DNA of 64,000 nt from Nocardiopsis metallicus. GTDB lineage: Bacteria; Actinomycetota; Actinomycetes; Streptosporangiales; Streptosporangiaceae. A program made the position numbers and the translations under genes. The notes beneath the pieces are model-generated. The model had not been told where the DNA came from. It saw nothing but the letters and a program-made list of their open reading frames with translations, and did no database searches. Below are positions 14,969 to 23,479 of this stretch, one piece after another. Location of the stretch: assembly GCF_014201115.1 (NCBI RefSeq), contig NZ_JACHDO010000001.1:6696001-6760000 (forward strand). The letters run 5' to 3'. Within the stretch, counting starts at the first letter, position 1, and each line of letters opens with the position of its first letter.

Positions 14969-16153
14969 CTACTGGAACAATGCCTTGCTGACCACCCTGC
15001 TCATGCTTGTGAGTGATTCGGGAAGCAAGTGCTTGTAGGTCTTGTGGGTGACCTGCATGTCCGTGTGTCCCATGTAGTCAGCTACGTCTGACAGCGGGAT
15101 GCCGTTGCGCACGGCCGTTGAGGCAAAGAAATGCCTCAGGCTTTTTGTGTTGACCTCGTCTGGGACCTGAGCGATGCGCCGTGCCATGCTAAAAGTGGTG
15201 GCCCACGCTGCATGCGAGATGGGGACGTCTCTCAGATGCCCGGAATCCTGCGGAACGCGGAGCTTCAGGTACTCACGTCGCATCCCGCGGATGTAGTAGC
15301 CGTCCGGGGTGAGCCCGTACTGCTCCTCGTGTTCTTTCATGCGGGAGACCAGTTCATCGCTGATCGGGGTGTCCCGGTACTCGCCCTGGAGCCGGTGCTT
15401 GAGGGGTCCGAACTCACCGTGCTTGGTCCACTGGTGGTTGATCCTGTAGGTGTTGCCAGCTCGCAGGCATGAGGTGTTGGTGGCCAGGATTTCTCCCAGG
15501 CGTAGCCCGCATCCCGCCCCCAGGTAGATCCCTAGACGCAAGTGGGGCGGCATGGCCTCGGCAAGAGCATGGATCTCCTTTGCCGTGGGCAGGTAGAACT
15601 CGCTGAAAGGTTCGGGCGGCAAGGGAATACGGGTCACAGGGTTCTCCTTGATGATCTTCTCCAACAGGGCTTCCTCAAAAATCATGTGCAGCAGGTCGCG
15701 TGTGACCTTGAGTCGCCCGTAGGTGAACCCCTTGTCGATGAGATGCTTGAACTGGCCCAGCACATGCGGTTTGCGAGCGATGCGATTGATCGGCAGACGC
15801 CCCAGCTCGGGATAGACGTGGTTCTCCAGGATGCTGCGGTAGTTACGTTGGGTGTTCTTGCCCAAGTCGATCCGACCCTGCAGGTAGTCGCTGGTGAACC
15901 GTTCGAAGGACGGCGCTGAACGGCTGCTGGTGCGCTCAACGGGCGCCTCGGCGAACTTCGCCTTGTTGATCTCCTTCAGCCGGCTCTCCGCCTGCCTACG
16001 AGTCCAACCCTTGTCGCTGCCTTCCTCGCGGGGCCTGCTGTCGATGCGGTAACGGATGTGCCACTCGTGCTTGCATCGTGTCTGGTCAGCGCACTCACAG
16101 CGCTTGAAGATGCTGCCCTTGCCGTGGCCGAGGCTGATCGGCTTTTGAGGCAC
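14969..16153 (-). CDS. int: Tyrosine-type site-specific integrase
   Basis: A 394-residue integrase. Start GTG 16153 is favoured by AAGGGAG eight bases upstream; longer in-frame starts reach 16273 but would cross the element boundary. Order: arm-binding N-terminus (GKGSIFKRCECADQTRCKHEWHIRYR), SAM-like core-binding domain (~90-190), catalytic domain with Arg in GCGLRLGEIL, KSLRHFFAS (H-x-x-R region) and MGHTDMQVTHKTYKHLLP with the Tyr nucleophile. All key residues are present. It lies at the very end of the element, beside the msrA remnant, as expected for an enzyme that inserts the element at an att site. Confidence 0.93.
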   Translation of the reverse strand: MPQKPISLGHGKGSIFKRCECADQTRCKHEWHIRYRIDSRPREEGSDKGWTRRQAESRLKEINKAKFAEAPVERTSSRSAPSFERFTSDYLQGRIDLGKNTQRNYRSILENHVYPELGRLPINRIARKPHVLGQFKHLIDKGFTYGRLKVTRDLLHMIFEEALLEKIIKENPVTRIPLPPEPFSEFYLPTAKEIHALAEAMPPHLRLGIYLGAGCGLRLGEILATNTSCLRAGNTYRINHQWTKHGEFGPLKHRLQGEYRDTPISDELVSRMKEHEEQYGLTPDGYYIRGMRREYLKLRVPQDSGHLRDVPISHAAWATTFSMARRIAQVPDEVNTKSLRHFFASTAVRNGIPLSDVADYMGHTDMQVTHKTYKHLLPESLTSMSRVVSKALFQ

Positions 16154-16243
16154 TACTTGGCTCCCTTGTCGTCCAGGGGGAGCTGGTGATGGTTGAACGA
16201 TGGTTGCTCCCATCAAGGAAGAAGCCATATAGGGCCCAACCTG

Positions 16244-16262
16244 TGACAACACCCGTTCGCTC
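16244..16262. other. Element-chromosome boundary (probable att site)
   Basis: MsrA-like coding sequence begins here: reading leftward from the msrA remnant, homology stops near codons for PFAL and an in-frame TGA stands at 16244-16246. The integrase start is 91 bases away. The exact core sequence cannot be fixed because the other end of the element is outside the window. Confidence 0.6.
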
Positions 16263-16396
16263 TGCACTACCACCAGCAGTACCTGTCCGACGCCAAGAAC
16301 CCCAACGGCTACTGCGGTATCGGCGGCACCGGTGCCAGCTGCCCGATCGGGGTCGCGGCCTCGGACGGCGCGGACTCTGCGCGCGCGGCCGAGTAG
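16253..16396 (+). pseudogene. msrA: 3' remnant of peptide-methionine (S)-S-oxide reductase
   Basis: The last ~47 codons of an msrA gene, ending at TAG 16394-16396. The peptide reads YHQQYLSDAKNPNGYCGIGG followed by TGASCPIG, the hallmark C-terminus of MsrA with its resolving cysteines. The upstream catalytic part (GCFWG) is absent; the frame is closed by TGA at 16244. The simplest reading is that the mobile element inserted in msrA, leaving this tail at its right end. Whether the left end supplies a substitute 3' end cannot be seen here. Confidence 0.85.
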
Positions 16397-16453
16397 TACC
16401 GCCGAGTACCTGCGAGTGGGCGGACCAGGAGCCGCCGCGCCCGGGCACCGGTC

Positions 16454-16491
16454 CCGCCCGGCCGGGGTTCTGCAGAACCCCGGCCGGGCGG
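16454..16491. terminator. Terminator of msrA and of the glucarate operon
   Basis: A perfect 38-base palindrome (arms start CCGCCCGGCCGGGG) 57 bases after the msrA stop and ~125 bases beyond the leftward aldehyde dehydrogenase stop. It can serve both strands. Confidence 0.75.
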
Positions 16492-16617
16492 CACACCCTC
16501 AACACACCGTGCGGGGGAGTTTCGGGCCGAGCCCCCGACCCGCGACCAGATACCGCCCGGGCACCGCGTCCTCGCGTGCCGGGCTCGTCCTTCAGGTGCG
16601 GCTCGGCTGCGCTCCCC

Positions 16618-18219
16618 TCACCCCGCAGCCGGGAGGGCGCCGTCGACGCGACGGATCAGGTTCCAGGGGTTGTCCACGCGCACCGGTGCGGGCTGTAGCG
16701 CGGCCGGGACGTTCTGGTACACCACCGGCCGCAGGAAGCGCTCGACGGCCGCGGTGCCCACCGAGGTGGAGCGCCCGTCCGAGGTGGCCGGGAACGGGCC
16801 GCCGTGGACCATGGCGTCGCCGACGTCCACGCCGGTGGGCCAGCCGTTGACCAGGATCCTGCCCGCGCGCAGTTCGAGGGTGTCGAGGAGCTCGCGTACG
16901 TCCTCACCGGTGTCGGTCTCGGCGTCCAGGCGCAGTGTGGCGGTGAGCTGTCCCTCCAGGCCCTCGGCCAGAGACGGCAGCTGGTCGGCCGAACCGTAGC
17001 GGACCACCAGGCAGACCGCGCCGAAGACCTCCTCCGACAGTTCGGGCGTGCCGGTGAAGGTCGCGGCGTCGGTGGTGTACACGGCCGGGGCCGGGGCGTT
17101 CTCGCCCTCGCCGCTCCGGCCGCGGCCGACCTCGCGCACACCGGCGATGCCGGCGAGCCTCTTCTCGTGCTCCAGACGCGAGGCGCAGATCCCCGGGGTC
17201 AGCATGGTCTGCCCGGTGGCGGCCGTGAGCCTGTCGCGGATCCGGGAGACCAGGTCGTCGCCCTCCTCCCCCTCCGGGACGAGCAGCAGCCCCGGGGCGG
17301 TGCACAGCTGACCGGCCGAACCGTTCAGCGAGGCCACGAACCCGTCGGCCAGCGCGTCGCGGTCGCCGGAAAGCGCCGAGGGCAGCACGAAGACCGGGTT
17401 GACGGAGCTCATCTCGGCGTACACCGGGATCGGCACCTCACGTGCGGCGGCGGTCGCCGTCAGCGCGGTGCCTCCGCCGCGGGAGCCGGTGAAGCCGACG
17501 GCCCTGATGCGGGGATCGGCCACGAGCCGCTGCCCCACCGCCGTCCCCCGGCCGAAGACGAGGGAGAAGACGCCCCCCGGCAGGCCGTGCTCCGCGACGG
17601 CGCGGGACAGCGCCCGGCCGACCAGCAGCCCGGTGGCGGGGTGGGCGTTGTGGGCCTTGAAGACCACGGGGCAGCCCGCGGCCAGCGCCGAGGCGGTGTC
17701 GCCGCCCGCCACCGAGAAGGCGAGCGGGAAGTTGGAGGCGCCGAAGACCGCGACCGGCCCCAGCGGCAGTGTGCGCCGGCGAAGGTCGGGGCGGGGCAGC
17801 GGGGCGCGGTCGGGCAGCGCGGGCTCGATGCGCACCCCGTGGTGGTCACCGGCCCGGACGAGGTCGGCGAACATCCTGAGCTGGTTCGTCGTCCGGGCCA
17901 GCTCACCGCGCAGCCGCGCCTCGGGCAGCCCCGTCTCGCGCATGGCGGTGGCGACGATCTCCTCGCCCTCCTGCGCGATGTTCCCGGCGGCGGTCTCCAG
18001 GAAGGCCGCGCGCGCCTCGGGGGAGGTCTTGCGGTAGACGGCGAAGGCCTCCTCCGCGGCGCGGGTGGCACAGGCCAGCTGCTCGGCGTCGAGCAGGGTG
18101 AATTCCGGGCCGGTCGGCGCGTCCAGGGCCGGGTCGACGGCCCTGACGGTGCCGTCGGTACCGGGGACCGGATCCCCCGCGATCAGTGAGTGGTGGGTCT
18201 GCCCGGTCGATGGGGTCAT
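16618..18219 (-). CDS. Alpha-ketoglutaric semialdehyde dehydrogenase
   Basis: A 533-residue aldehyde dehydrogenase starting at ATG 18219 (CAGGAA upstream). Catalytic Cys lies in SAGQLCTAPG and the general-base Glu in YAEMSSVNPVFVLP; the cofactor-binding part has FGASNFPLAFSVAGGDTASALAAGCPVVFKAHNAHPATG. The sequence fits the NADP-type 2,5-dioxovalerate dehydrogenases that oxidise alpha-ketoglutaric semialdehyde to 2-oxoglutarate, the last step of D-glucarate/D-galactarate breakdown. It follows the KdgD gene by 50 bases. The open frame continues upstream to 19206 across KdgD, but that extension is a shadow. Confidence 0.88.
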   Translation of the reverse strand: MTPSTGQTHHSLIAGDPVPGTDGTVRAVDPALDAPTGPEFTLLDAEQLACATRAAEEAFAVYRKTSPEARAAFLETAAGNIAQEGEEIVATAMRETGLPEARLRGELARTTNQLRMFADLVRAGDHHGVRIEPALPDRAPLPRPDLRRRTLPLGPVAVFGASNFPLAFSVAGGDTASALAAGCPVVFKAHNAHPATGLLVGRALSRAVAEHGLPGGVFSLVFGRGTAVGQRLVADPRIRAVGFTGSRGGGTALTATAAAREVPIPVYAEMSSVNPVFVLPSALSGDRDALADGFVASLNGSAGQLCTAPGLLLVPEGEEGDDLVSRIRDRLTAATGQTMLTPGICASRLEHEKRLAGIAGVREVGRGRSGEGENAPAPAVYTTDAATFTGTPELSEEVFGAVCLVVRYGSADQLPSLAEGLEGQLTATLRLDAETDTGEDVRELLDTLELRAGRILVNGWPTGVDVGDAMVHGGPFPATSDGRSTSVGTAAVERFLRPVVYQNVPAALQPAPVRVDNPWNLIRRVDGALPAAG

Positions 18220-18269
18220 GGTGTGTTCCTGTGGCTGCGTCGGTGGCGGTGGTGTCTGCGTCACGGGTG

Positions 18270-19193
18270 TCAGGCGGCGGCGGTGATGGTGCCGATCAGG
18301 GCGTCCAGCCGCGCCTGCTCCTGGGCTGACAGGTCGCGCAGGGGCGGGCGGACCGGACCGGCGTCGCGTCCGACGGAGCGCAGTCCGGCCTTGACGATGG
18401 ACACCCCGTACCCGTTGCCGAGGTCGCGGATGTCCAGGTAGGGGAGCACGAAGCCGGTCAGTTTGCGCTGGACCTCCTTCTGGTCCTGCGCGCGCACGCT
18501 CCGGTAGAAGTCGAGCGCGAACTCCGGGGCGAAGTTGAACATGGCGGAGGAGTAGGTGCTCAGGCCGAGCTGGAGCAGGGGGAGGGCGAACGTCTCGGCC
18601 GTGGGCAGGCCGCCCAGGTAGAACAGCCGGTCCCCGTTGGCCGACAGCACGCGCGCGAGCTGTTCGAGGTTGCCGATGCCGTCCTTGAACCCGATCAGGT
18701 TGGGGTGCGCCTCCGCGAGCCGTGCGACCGTGTCGGCGCTGTAGACGGCGTTGGCGCGGTTGTAGAGGATCACCCCGAGGCTCGTGGCCTCCAGGACGGC
18801 CCCGGCGTGGGCGCGCAGGCCCTCCTGGGTGCTCTCGGTCAGGTAGGGCGGCAGCAGTAGCAGGCCGTGCGCGCCGGCTTCCTCGGCCTGGCGTGCGAGC
18901 GCGACCGCCTGGGCGGTGTTGCCGCTCGCCGAGCTGAGCACCGGCACGCCGTCGCGGACCGTGGCGACCGCGGTCCGGGTGACGGCGCCGTGCTCCTCGG
19001 GGGTGAGGGAGAAGCCCTCGCCGGTGCCCCCGGCGATGAACAGGCCGCCGATGTCGAAGCCGGACTGCCATTCCAGGTGCGCGACGAGCTTGGCCTCGTC
19101 CACCCGGAGGTCCTCGGTGAACGGTGTGACCGGGAAGGACAGCAGTCCGTCCTTGAGGACACCGGCGAGCTCTGCGGGAGTGTAGTCGGACAT
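18270..19193 (-). CDS. kdgD: 5-dehydro-4-deoxyglucarate dehydratase
   Basis: A 307-residue member of the DapA/NAL lyase superfamily. It contains the substrate motif GGTGEGFSLTPEEH, the catalytic Tyr in VILYNRANAVY and the Schiff-base Lys in LIGFKDGIGN. Length and motifs match KdgD, which dehydrates and decarboxylates 5-keto-4-deoxy-D-glucarate to alpha-ketoglutaric semialdehyde, the substrate of the next enzyme in the operon. No glucarate or galactarate dehydratase is in the window, so the upper steps must lie elsewhere. Confidence 0.9.
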   Translation of the reverse strand: MSDYTPAELAGVLKDGLLSFPVTPFTEDLRVDEAKLVAHLEWQSGFDIGGLFIAGGTGEGFSLTPEEHGAVTRTAVATVRDGVPVLSSASGNTAQAVALARQAEEAGAHGLLLLPPYLTESTQEGLRAHAGAVLEATSLGVILYNRANAVYSADTVARLAEAHPNLIGFKDGIGNLEQLARVLSANGDRLFYLGGLPTAETFALPLLQLGLSTYSSAMFNFAPEFALDFYRSVRAQDQKEVQRKLTGFVLPYLDIRDLGNGYGVSIVKAGLRSVGRDAGPVRPPLRDLSAQEQARLDALIGTITAAA

Positions 19194-19280
19194 CAGCGGC
19201 CTCCACGGGAGGGGGAACGGGCGCTGTTCACGCTAGAGACTTCCCGTGATGCCTGTCCAAGCTACTTTTCGTATAAGCCG

Positions 19281-19295
19281 ATACCTTCAGGGTAT
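19281..19295. promoter_or_regulatory. Candidate LysR-type binding site before kdgD
   Basis: ATACC-TTCAG-GGTAT is a 15-base inverted repeat with the ATAC/GTAT ends typical of LysR boxes; an overlapping GTAT-N6-ATAC lies at 19271-19284. It sits at the end of the lysR gene about 90 bases upstream of kdgD. A similar GGTATGAGCCTAT is found upstream of lysR near 20218. Confidence 0.45.
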
Positions 19296-20189
19296 GGGTC
19301 GTGCGGGGTCGACCGGCTCGCGCAGCAGCGGGAGCGCTCGGTGCAGTGCGGGGTTGGTGGAGGACGACAGCCAGACCGCGTGCAGTTGCACGGCGTCGGC
19401 GGGGGACTCCAGGAGCGGGAGCATCCTGACCCCGGGCATCCCCAGGTGCCGGGTGGAGCAGGGGACCAGCGCCACGCCGTGCCCGGCGCCCACGAGCGCC
19501 ACCAGGGTGAGGATCTGGGCCGCCGTGTGCGTCACCTGGTCCGCCCGGACCTCGACGAGGTCCGTCACCAGGTCGCTGAAGTACCCGGCCCGGTCGGGGG
19601 AGTACGTGATCATCGGCTCGTGTGTGAGCTCCCGGGCGGACACGGGTGTGCCGCGACTCGCGAGACGGTGCCCGGACGGTACCGCCACCACCAGGGGTTC
19701 GGTCAGCAGCGGGGCGGAGGCCGCGTCCTCCAGCCGGAAGGGCGGGCGCGCCAGTCCGATGTCGATCGCACCGCTGCGCAACCCCTCCAACTGCTGGGAG
19801 GTGACCATCTCGTGCAGCTCGACGGCCACCCCGGGTACGGCTTCCTTCGTTCGGGCGAGTACGGGGCCCAGCACGCTGAAACTGGAGGCGGCGGTGTAGC
19901 CCAGCCGGATCAGGCCGACCCGGCCCGAGGCGATGAGCTGCGCCCGGCGCGGGGCGCGGTCGGCCATCTCCAACAGCTGGTGGCACTCGTCCCGGAAGGC
20001 CTCGCCCGCGGCCGTGAGCGACACCCCGCGCGGCTCGCGTAGCAGGAGGGTGACTCCGAGCGTCTTCTCCAGTTTCTGGATCTGACGGCTCAGCGGTGGC
20101 TGTGTCATGTGGAGCCGTTCGGCGGCCCGCCCGAAGTGCAGTTCCTCGGCGACGGCGACGAATGCTCTGGCCTGGTCGAGCGTGAGCAA
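19287..20189 (-). CDS. LysR-family transcriptional regulator
   Basis: A 300-residue regulator with the canonical N-terminal HTH (LDQARAFVAVAEELHFGRAAERLHMTQPPLSRQIQKLEKTLGV) and a C-terminal effector domain (~90-290). It is followed 93 bases later by kdgD in the same direction, so it probably senses glucarate or an intermediate and controls kdgD and the dehydrogenase. The effector assignment is inferred from neighbours only. Confidence 0.88.
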   Translation of the reverse strand: MLTLDQARAFVAVAEELHFGRAAERLHMTQPPLSRQIQKLEKTLGVTLLLREPRGVSLTAAGEAFRDECHQLLEMADRAPRRAQLIASGRVGLIRLGYTAASSFSVLGPVLARTKEAVPGVAVELHEMVTSQQLEGLRSGAIDIGLARPPFRLEDAASAPLLTEPLVVAVPSGHRLASRGTPVSARELTHEPMITYSPDRAGYFSDLVTDLVEVRADQVTHTAAQILTLVALVGAGHGVALVPCSTRHLGMPGVRMLPLLESPADAVQLHAVWLSSSTNPALHRALPLLREPVDPARPIP

Positions 20190-20405
20190 TCCGCGCGCCT
20201 CCCCGGCTGTGCAGCAAAGGTATGAGCCTATGCGAAATGCGGCTCGGGCGGATCTTCCCCCGGTTCCTTGCTTCCGGGGCCCGTTTCACGCGTCGTCGGC
20301 CGCACTCGTCTGTGGTTCGGGCGGTTCTGAGCCCGGCACGCGAACACACCCCGTCCGGGCGGTTCCGAGGACCGGGTCGGTGCGCCGCTGTCCGCCGGGT
20401 CCGAG

Positions 20406-20435
20406 TTGAACTTTAAGATAACGGAATGGTATCGA
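20406..20435 (+). promoter_or_regulatory. Probable promoter of the acyltransferase gene
   Basis: TTGAAC (20406-20411) and TATCGA (20430-20435) are separated by 18 bases in an unusually AT-rich patch. The predicted transcription start falls on or next to GTG 20442, which would make the mRNA leaderless. Confidence 0.5.
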
Positions 20436-20441
20436 TGGGGG

Positions 20442-21533
20442 GTGCGTGTAGACAGAGCCCTCACCCAAGCGCCCGTGCCCTCCTCTGCCACCCCGCAGAC
20501 CTCGTGGATGGAGTTCGCCCGGGTCGCCGCGATGGCCGCGGTCGTCGTCGTGCACGCCTACTCCCCGATGGTGAGTACGGTCCACGCCGACCTGGGCGGC
20601 CCCACCTGGTGGACGGCCAACGTCGTGGACGCCGGGCTGCGCTGGTGCGTGGCGGTGTTCGTCATGATCAGCGGCGCGCTGCTGCTGCGCCCCCGCGAGG
20701 AGGGCGCGGGTGACTTCTACCGCAAGCGGTGGGCCAAGATCGGGGTCCCCCTGCTCGTGTGGACCGCCGCCTACCTGCTCTGGCAGTCCTGGCGCGACGG
20801 CATCGACACCTCCCAGGCACTCGCCCAGGCCGCGTCGGGCTCACCCTCCATCCACCTCTACTTCCTCTACGTCATCGCGGGCCTGTACCTGTTCACGCCG
20901 TTCCTGCGGACGGTGGTCGCGCACACCCCGCGCAGCGGGCTGTGGTGGCTGACCGGTGTAGCGCTCGCCGTGGGCGTCGTCGACCAGCTGCTGTCACTGG
21001 TCGACGGGGTCGGCGGAGTGAGCGCCCTCACCCGCTTCCTGCCGTTCCTCGGCTACTACCTGCTGGGCTGGCTGCTGCTGAGCACCGACCCCGGACCCCG
21101 GACCACGCGCCGCGGGGTCATCGCCCTCGTCCTGGGGGTGGCCGGCACCGCCGCGGGGGCCGGGGCGGCCGCGCACCTGGCGGGGGAGTGGGGCACCGGA
21201 GGCGAGTACTTCTACGACTTCCTCTCCCCGCCGATGATCCTCGCCGGCGTGGGCGCCTACCTGACCCTGCGCGCCGCGGGTACCCGCCTGGCGCGGGCGC
21301 GCGGCCCGATGGCGGAGACCGCCCGCCGGGTCGTGGGCGCGGTGGCCGGGTTGAGTCTGGGCGTCTACCTCGTGCACGTCATGGTGCTGTACACCCTGCG
21401 GGACCTGTGGGGGATGCCCGAGGGCTACCTCACCCTGTTCGCCGCCGCGGGCTACGCCGTCGCGACGGCGGTGATCAGCCTGGCCCTGGTGGCCCTCGCC
21501 CAGCGGGTCCCCCTGGTACGAGCCGCCGTCTGA
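20442..21533 (+). CDS. Acyltransferase-3 family membrane protein
   Basis: About 363 residues with some ten hydrophobic segments across the whole length, beginning with the family's N-terminal motif (WMEFARVAAMAAVVVVHAY, with the conserved R and H) and GLRWCVAVFVMISGALLL. The family transfers acyl groups to extracellular polysaccharides, peptidoglycan or antibiotics; the substrate is not evident here. GTG 20442 is preferred because the -10 element ends seven bases upstream; TTG 20406 is an alternative. The gene is single and convergent with the SHOCT gene. Confidence 0.82.
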   Translation: MRVDRALTQAPVPSSATPQTSWMEFARVAAMAAVVVVHAYSPMVSTVHADLGGPTWWTANVVDAGLRWCVAVFVMISGALLLRPREEGAGDFYRKRWAKIGVPLLVWTAAYLLWQSWRDGIDTSQALAQAASGSPSIHLYFLYVIAGLYLFTPFLRTVVAHTPRSGLWWLTGVALAVGVVDQLLSLVDGVGGVSALTRFLPFLGYYLLGWLLLSTDPGPRTTRRGVIALVLGVAGTAAGAGAAAHLAGEWGTGGEYFYDFLSPPMILAGVGAYLTLRAAGTRLARARGPMAETARRVVGAVAGLSLGVYLVHVMVLYTLRDLWGMPEGYLTLFAAAGYAVATAVISLALVALAQRVPLVRAAV

Positions 21534-21546
21534 GGCGGGGCGGGTG

Positions 21547-21804
21547 TCAACCGTGCCCGGCCTCGCGGAGCGCCTCCAGGCGCTCGCGGTACTCCTTCGT
21601 GTCGACCTCCCCGCGTGCGAAGCGCTCCGACAGCACTGTCGCGGGCGTTCGCCCACCGGTCGAACCGGCGGACCTGCTCTCTTTCAGCAGGTACCTGGTG
21701 AGCGCCGCTATCGCGAGAATGACCAGGACCCACAGCAGGACCATTCCGACGGTCGTGAAGCCGAACGTCCAGCCACTCATTCCCTCGTATCCCCAGCCGT
21801 GCAT
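21547..21804 (-). CDS. Small SHOCT-domain membrane protein
   Basis: An 85-residue protein starting at ATG 21804 with GGAG upstream. One transmembrane segment (FGFTTVGMVLLWVLVILAIAALTRYLL) is followed by a C-terminal SHOCT motif (VLSERFARGEVDTKEYRERLEAL). Such proteins are common in actinobacteria and of unknown function. It lies 13 bases from the acyltransferase stop, convergently. Confidence 0.82.
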   Translation of the reverse strand: MHGWGYEGMSGWTFGFTTVGMVLLWVLVILAIAALTRYLLKESRSAGSTGGRTPATVLSERFARGEVDTKEYRERLEALREAGHG

Positions 21805-22109
21805 GGTCGCAGCTCCCTCCTCGGTTCCCCGTCCCACCAGGCTACGCTTCGGTGACGCGGGTCACATGGTGCCAAAGGCCCCTTTCGCCAGGCCGAAGGC
21901 GCGGCCGGTCGTAGAGTCCGCCGCCGTGGTCGGCGCCGAGCGCGCCGACCACGGCGGCTCGCCCGACCCACCGGCCGAGCCTTCACACACCGGATCCTCA
22001 CACGCGCGACCTGTGAAAGGAGGGGCACGGCCAGCGCGAACCCGACATACTTGGGTGAGACGGCAGAACCCGGCTGGGTGTGTGCTGATGCCGCTGGAAG
22101 GGGGACACG
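21805..22109. other. Divergent intergenic region with a strong hairpin
   Basis: Contains the putative promoters of the SHOCT gene and the phosphatase gene. The notable structure is a hairpin at 21920-21958. Otherwise nothing is recognised. Confidence 0.5.
21920..21958. other. Strong 17-base-pair hairpin between divergent genes
   Basis: Arms GCCGCCGTGGTCGGCGC and its complement with a 5-base loop. It does not follow a gene end on either strand, so it is not an obvious terminator; a leader structure or a protein-binding site is possible. Confidence 0.5.
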
Positions 22110-23444
22110 ATGACGGGTACGGACGACTCACAGTGCCCTGTACCGCGATCCGGAGCAGCCTCGGAGCAGGCCCTGCACCACGCCGCACAGCAGATCCAGG
22201 ACCTGGTGCGCGCACAGGGGCGGATGAACTCCCTACTGGAGGCGGTACTGGCGCTCAGCCAGGACCTGGAGCTGTCCGCCGTGCTCCACCGGGTGGTCAC
22301 CACCGCGATGGACCTGGTCGGGGCCCGCTACGGCGCACTCGGTGTCCTCCGCGAACACGGCAGCGGGCTATCCCAGTTCATCCCGGTCGGGTTGAGCGAG
22401 GAGGAGGTCGAGCGCCTGGCCGGGGTCGAGTACCCGACCGGGCACGGGCTGCTCGGCCGGATGATCCACCAGCGCGAACCGCTGCGGGTGCGGGACATCG
22501 GCGCACACCCCGACTCCGCCGGTTTCCCGCCCGGCCACCCTCCGATGCGCACCCTGCTCGGCGTGGCCATCAGCGTGCGCGGGCGCGTCTACGGCAACCT
22601 TTACCTGTCCACCCGCCACGACGGCCTGCCCTTCGACGTGCAGGACGAGGAAGTGGTCACCGCCCTGGCCGGCGCCGCGGGTGTCGCCATCGAGAACGCC
22701 CGCCTGTACGAGGAGGTCCGCTCCGGTGCCGAGCGCTTCCAGCGCCTGCTGCTGCCCCGCCTGACCGACCTTTCGCCCTTCGAGGTGGCCGCCGTCTACC
22801 AACCAGCCGAGGGCCGCCACCACCTCGGCGGGGACTGGTACGACGCCCTGATGCTTCCCGACGGCGCCTGCGCCGCGGTGATCGGCGACGTGGTCGGCCA
22901 CGACCTGGTCGCCGCGGCGGCCATGTCCCAGACCCGCAGTATGCTGCGCGCCCTGCTGTACGACCGGGGCACCCCCGCCAGCAAGGTGCTGACCCAGCTG
23001 GACCACACCCTGCACGCCATCACGGAGAACCCGGTGACCACGGCCTGCCTGGCCAGGATCGAACCCGCGGGCCGTGGTTGGGACCTGTGCTGGAGCACGG
23101 CCGGCCATCCGCCGCCCCTCCTGCTCGCCCCCGGCAGCGAACCCCGCTACCTGGAGGCGGAGCCCGGACTGCCGCTCGGCGTGGACGCGGCGCTCGAACG
23201 CCCGGACCACCGGTGCGCGCTGTCGGTGTCGACGACGGTGGTGCTCTACACGGACGGCCTCGTCGAGCACCCCCGGCACCACCTCGACAGCGGGATGGAC
23301 GCCCTGGCCGGGGTCGCCGCCAAGCACGCCGAGGGGTCCCTGGAGGACCTGTGCGAGGCCCTGGTGGCGAACGCACCCGGCGACGGCCACGACGACGTGG
23401 CGGTCCTGGCGCTGCGCACACCCGCCGTCCTGCCCGCCGCGTAG
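22110..23444 (+). CDS. GAF-domain SpoIIE-type serine phosphatase
   Basis: A 444-residue soluble protein, ATG 22110 with GGAAGGGGG upstream. Residues ~1-45 are helical; ~48-200 form a GAF sensor domain (LSAVLHRVVTTAMDLVGARYGALGVL...); ~225-440 form a PP2C/SpoIIE phosphatase with the metal motifs GGDWYDA, VIGDVVGHDL, TDGLVEHPR and DDVAVLALR. Such proteins dephosphorylate anti-anti-sigma factors to switch on alternative sigma factors. No partner kinase or antagonist is adjacent, so the target is unknown. It is a single gene followed by the btuF riboswitch. Confidence 0.9.
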   Translation: MTGTDDSQCPVPRSGAASEQALHHAAQQIQDLVRAQGRMNSLLEAVLALSQDLELSAVLHRVVTTAMDLVGARYGALGVLREHGSGLSQFIPVGLSEEEVERLAGVEYPTGHGLLGRMIHQREPLRVRDIGAHPDSAGFPPGHPPMRTLLGVAISVRGRVYGNLYLSTRHDGLPFDVQDEEVVTALAGAAGVAIENARLYEEVRSGAERFQRLLLPRLTDLSPFEVAAVYQPAEGRHHLGGDWYDALMLPDGACAAVIGDVVGHDLVAAAAMSQTRSMLRALLYDRGTPASKVLTQLDHTLHAITENPVTTACLARIEPAGRGWDLCWSTAGHPPPLLLAPGSEPRYLEAEPGLPLGVDAALERPDHRCALSVSTTVVLYTDGLVEHPRHHLDSGMDALAGVAAKHAEGSLEDLCEALVANAPGDGHDDVAVLALRTPAVLPAA

Positions 23445-23479
23445 GCTCCGCAAGGCCCTTGTTATCCTTCCGGGGCCAG

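Noticed and set aside
9733..16265. A 12-base match CGTTCGCTCTGC at the end of the recombinase-like gene and at the msrA boundary, considered as an att core
   Set aside because: Matches of this length are expected by chance in 64 kb of GC-rich DNA, and the first copy lies in a coding region inside the element.
18220..19206. An 862-codon leftward frame that extends the aldehyde dehydrogenase upstream
   Set aside because: The extension overlaps kdgD in another frame and has no family features; the dehydrogenase has its own start and ribosome site at 18219.
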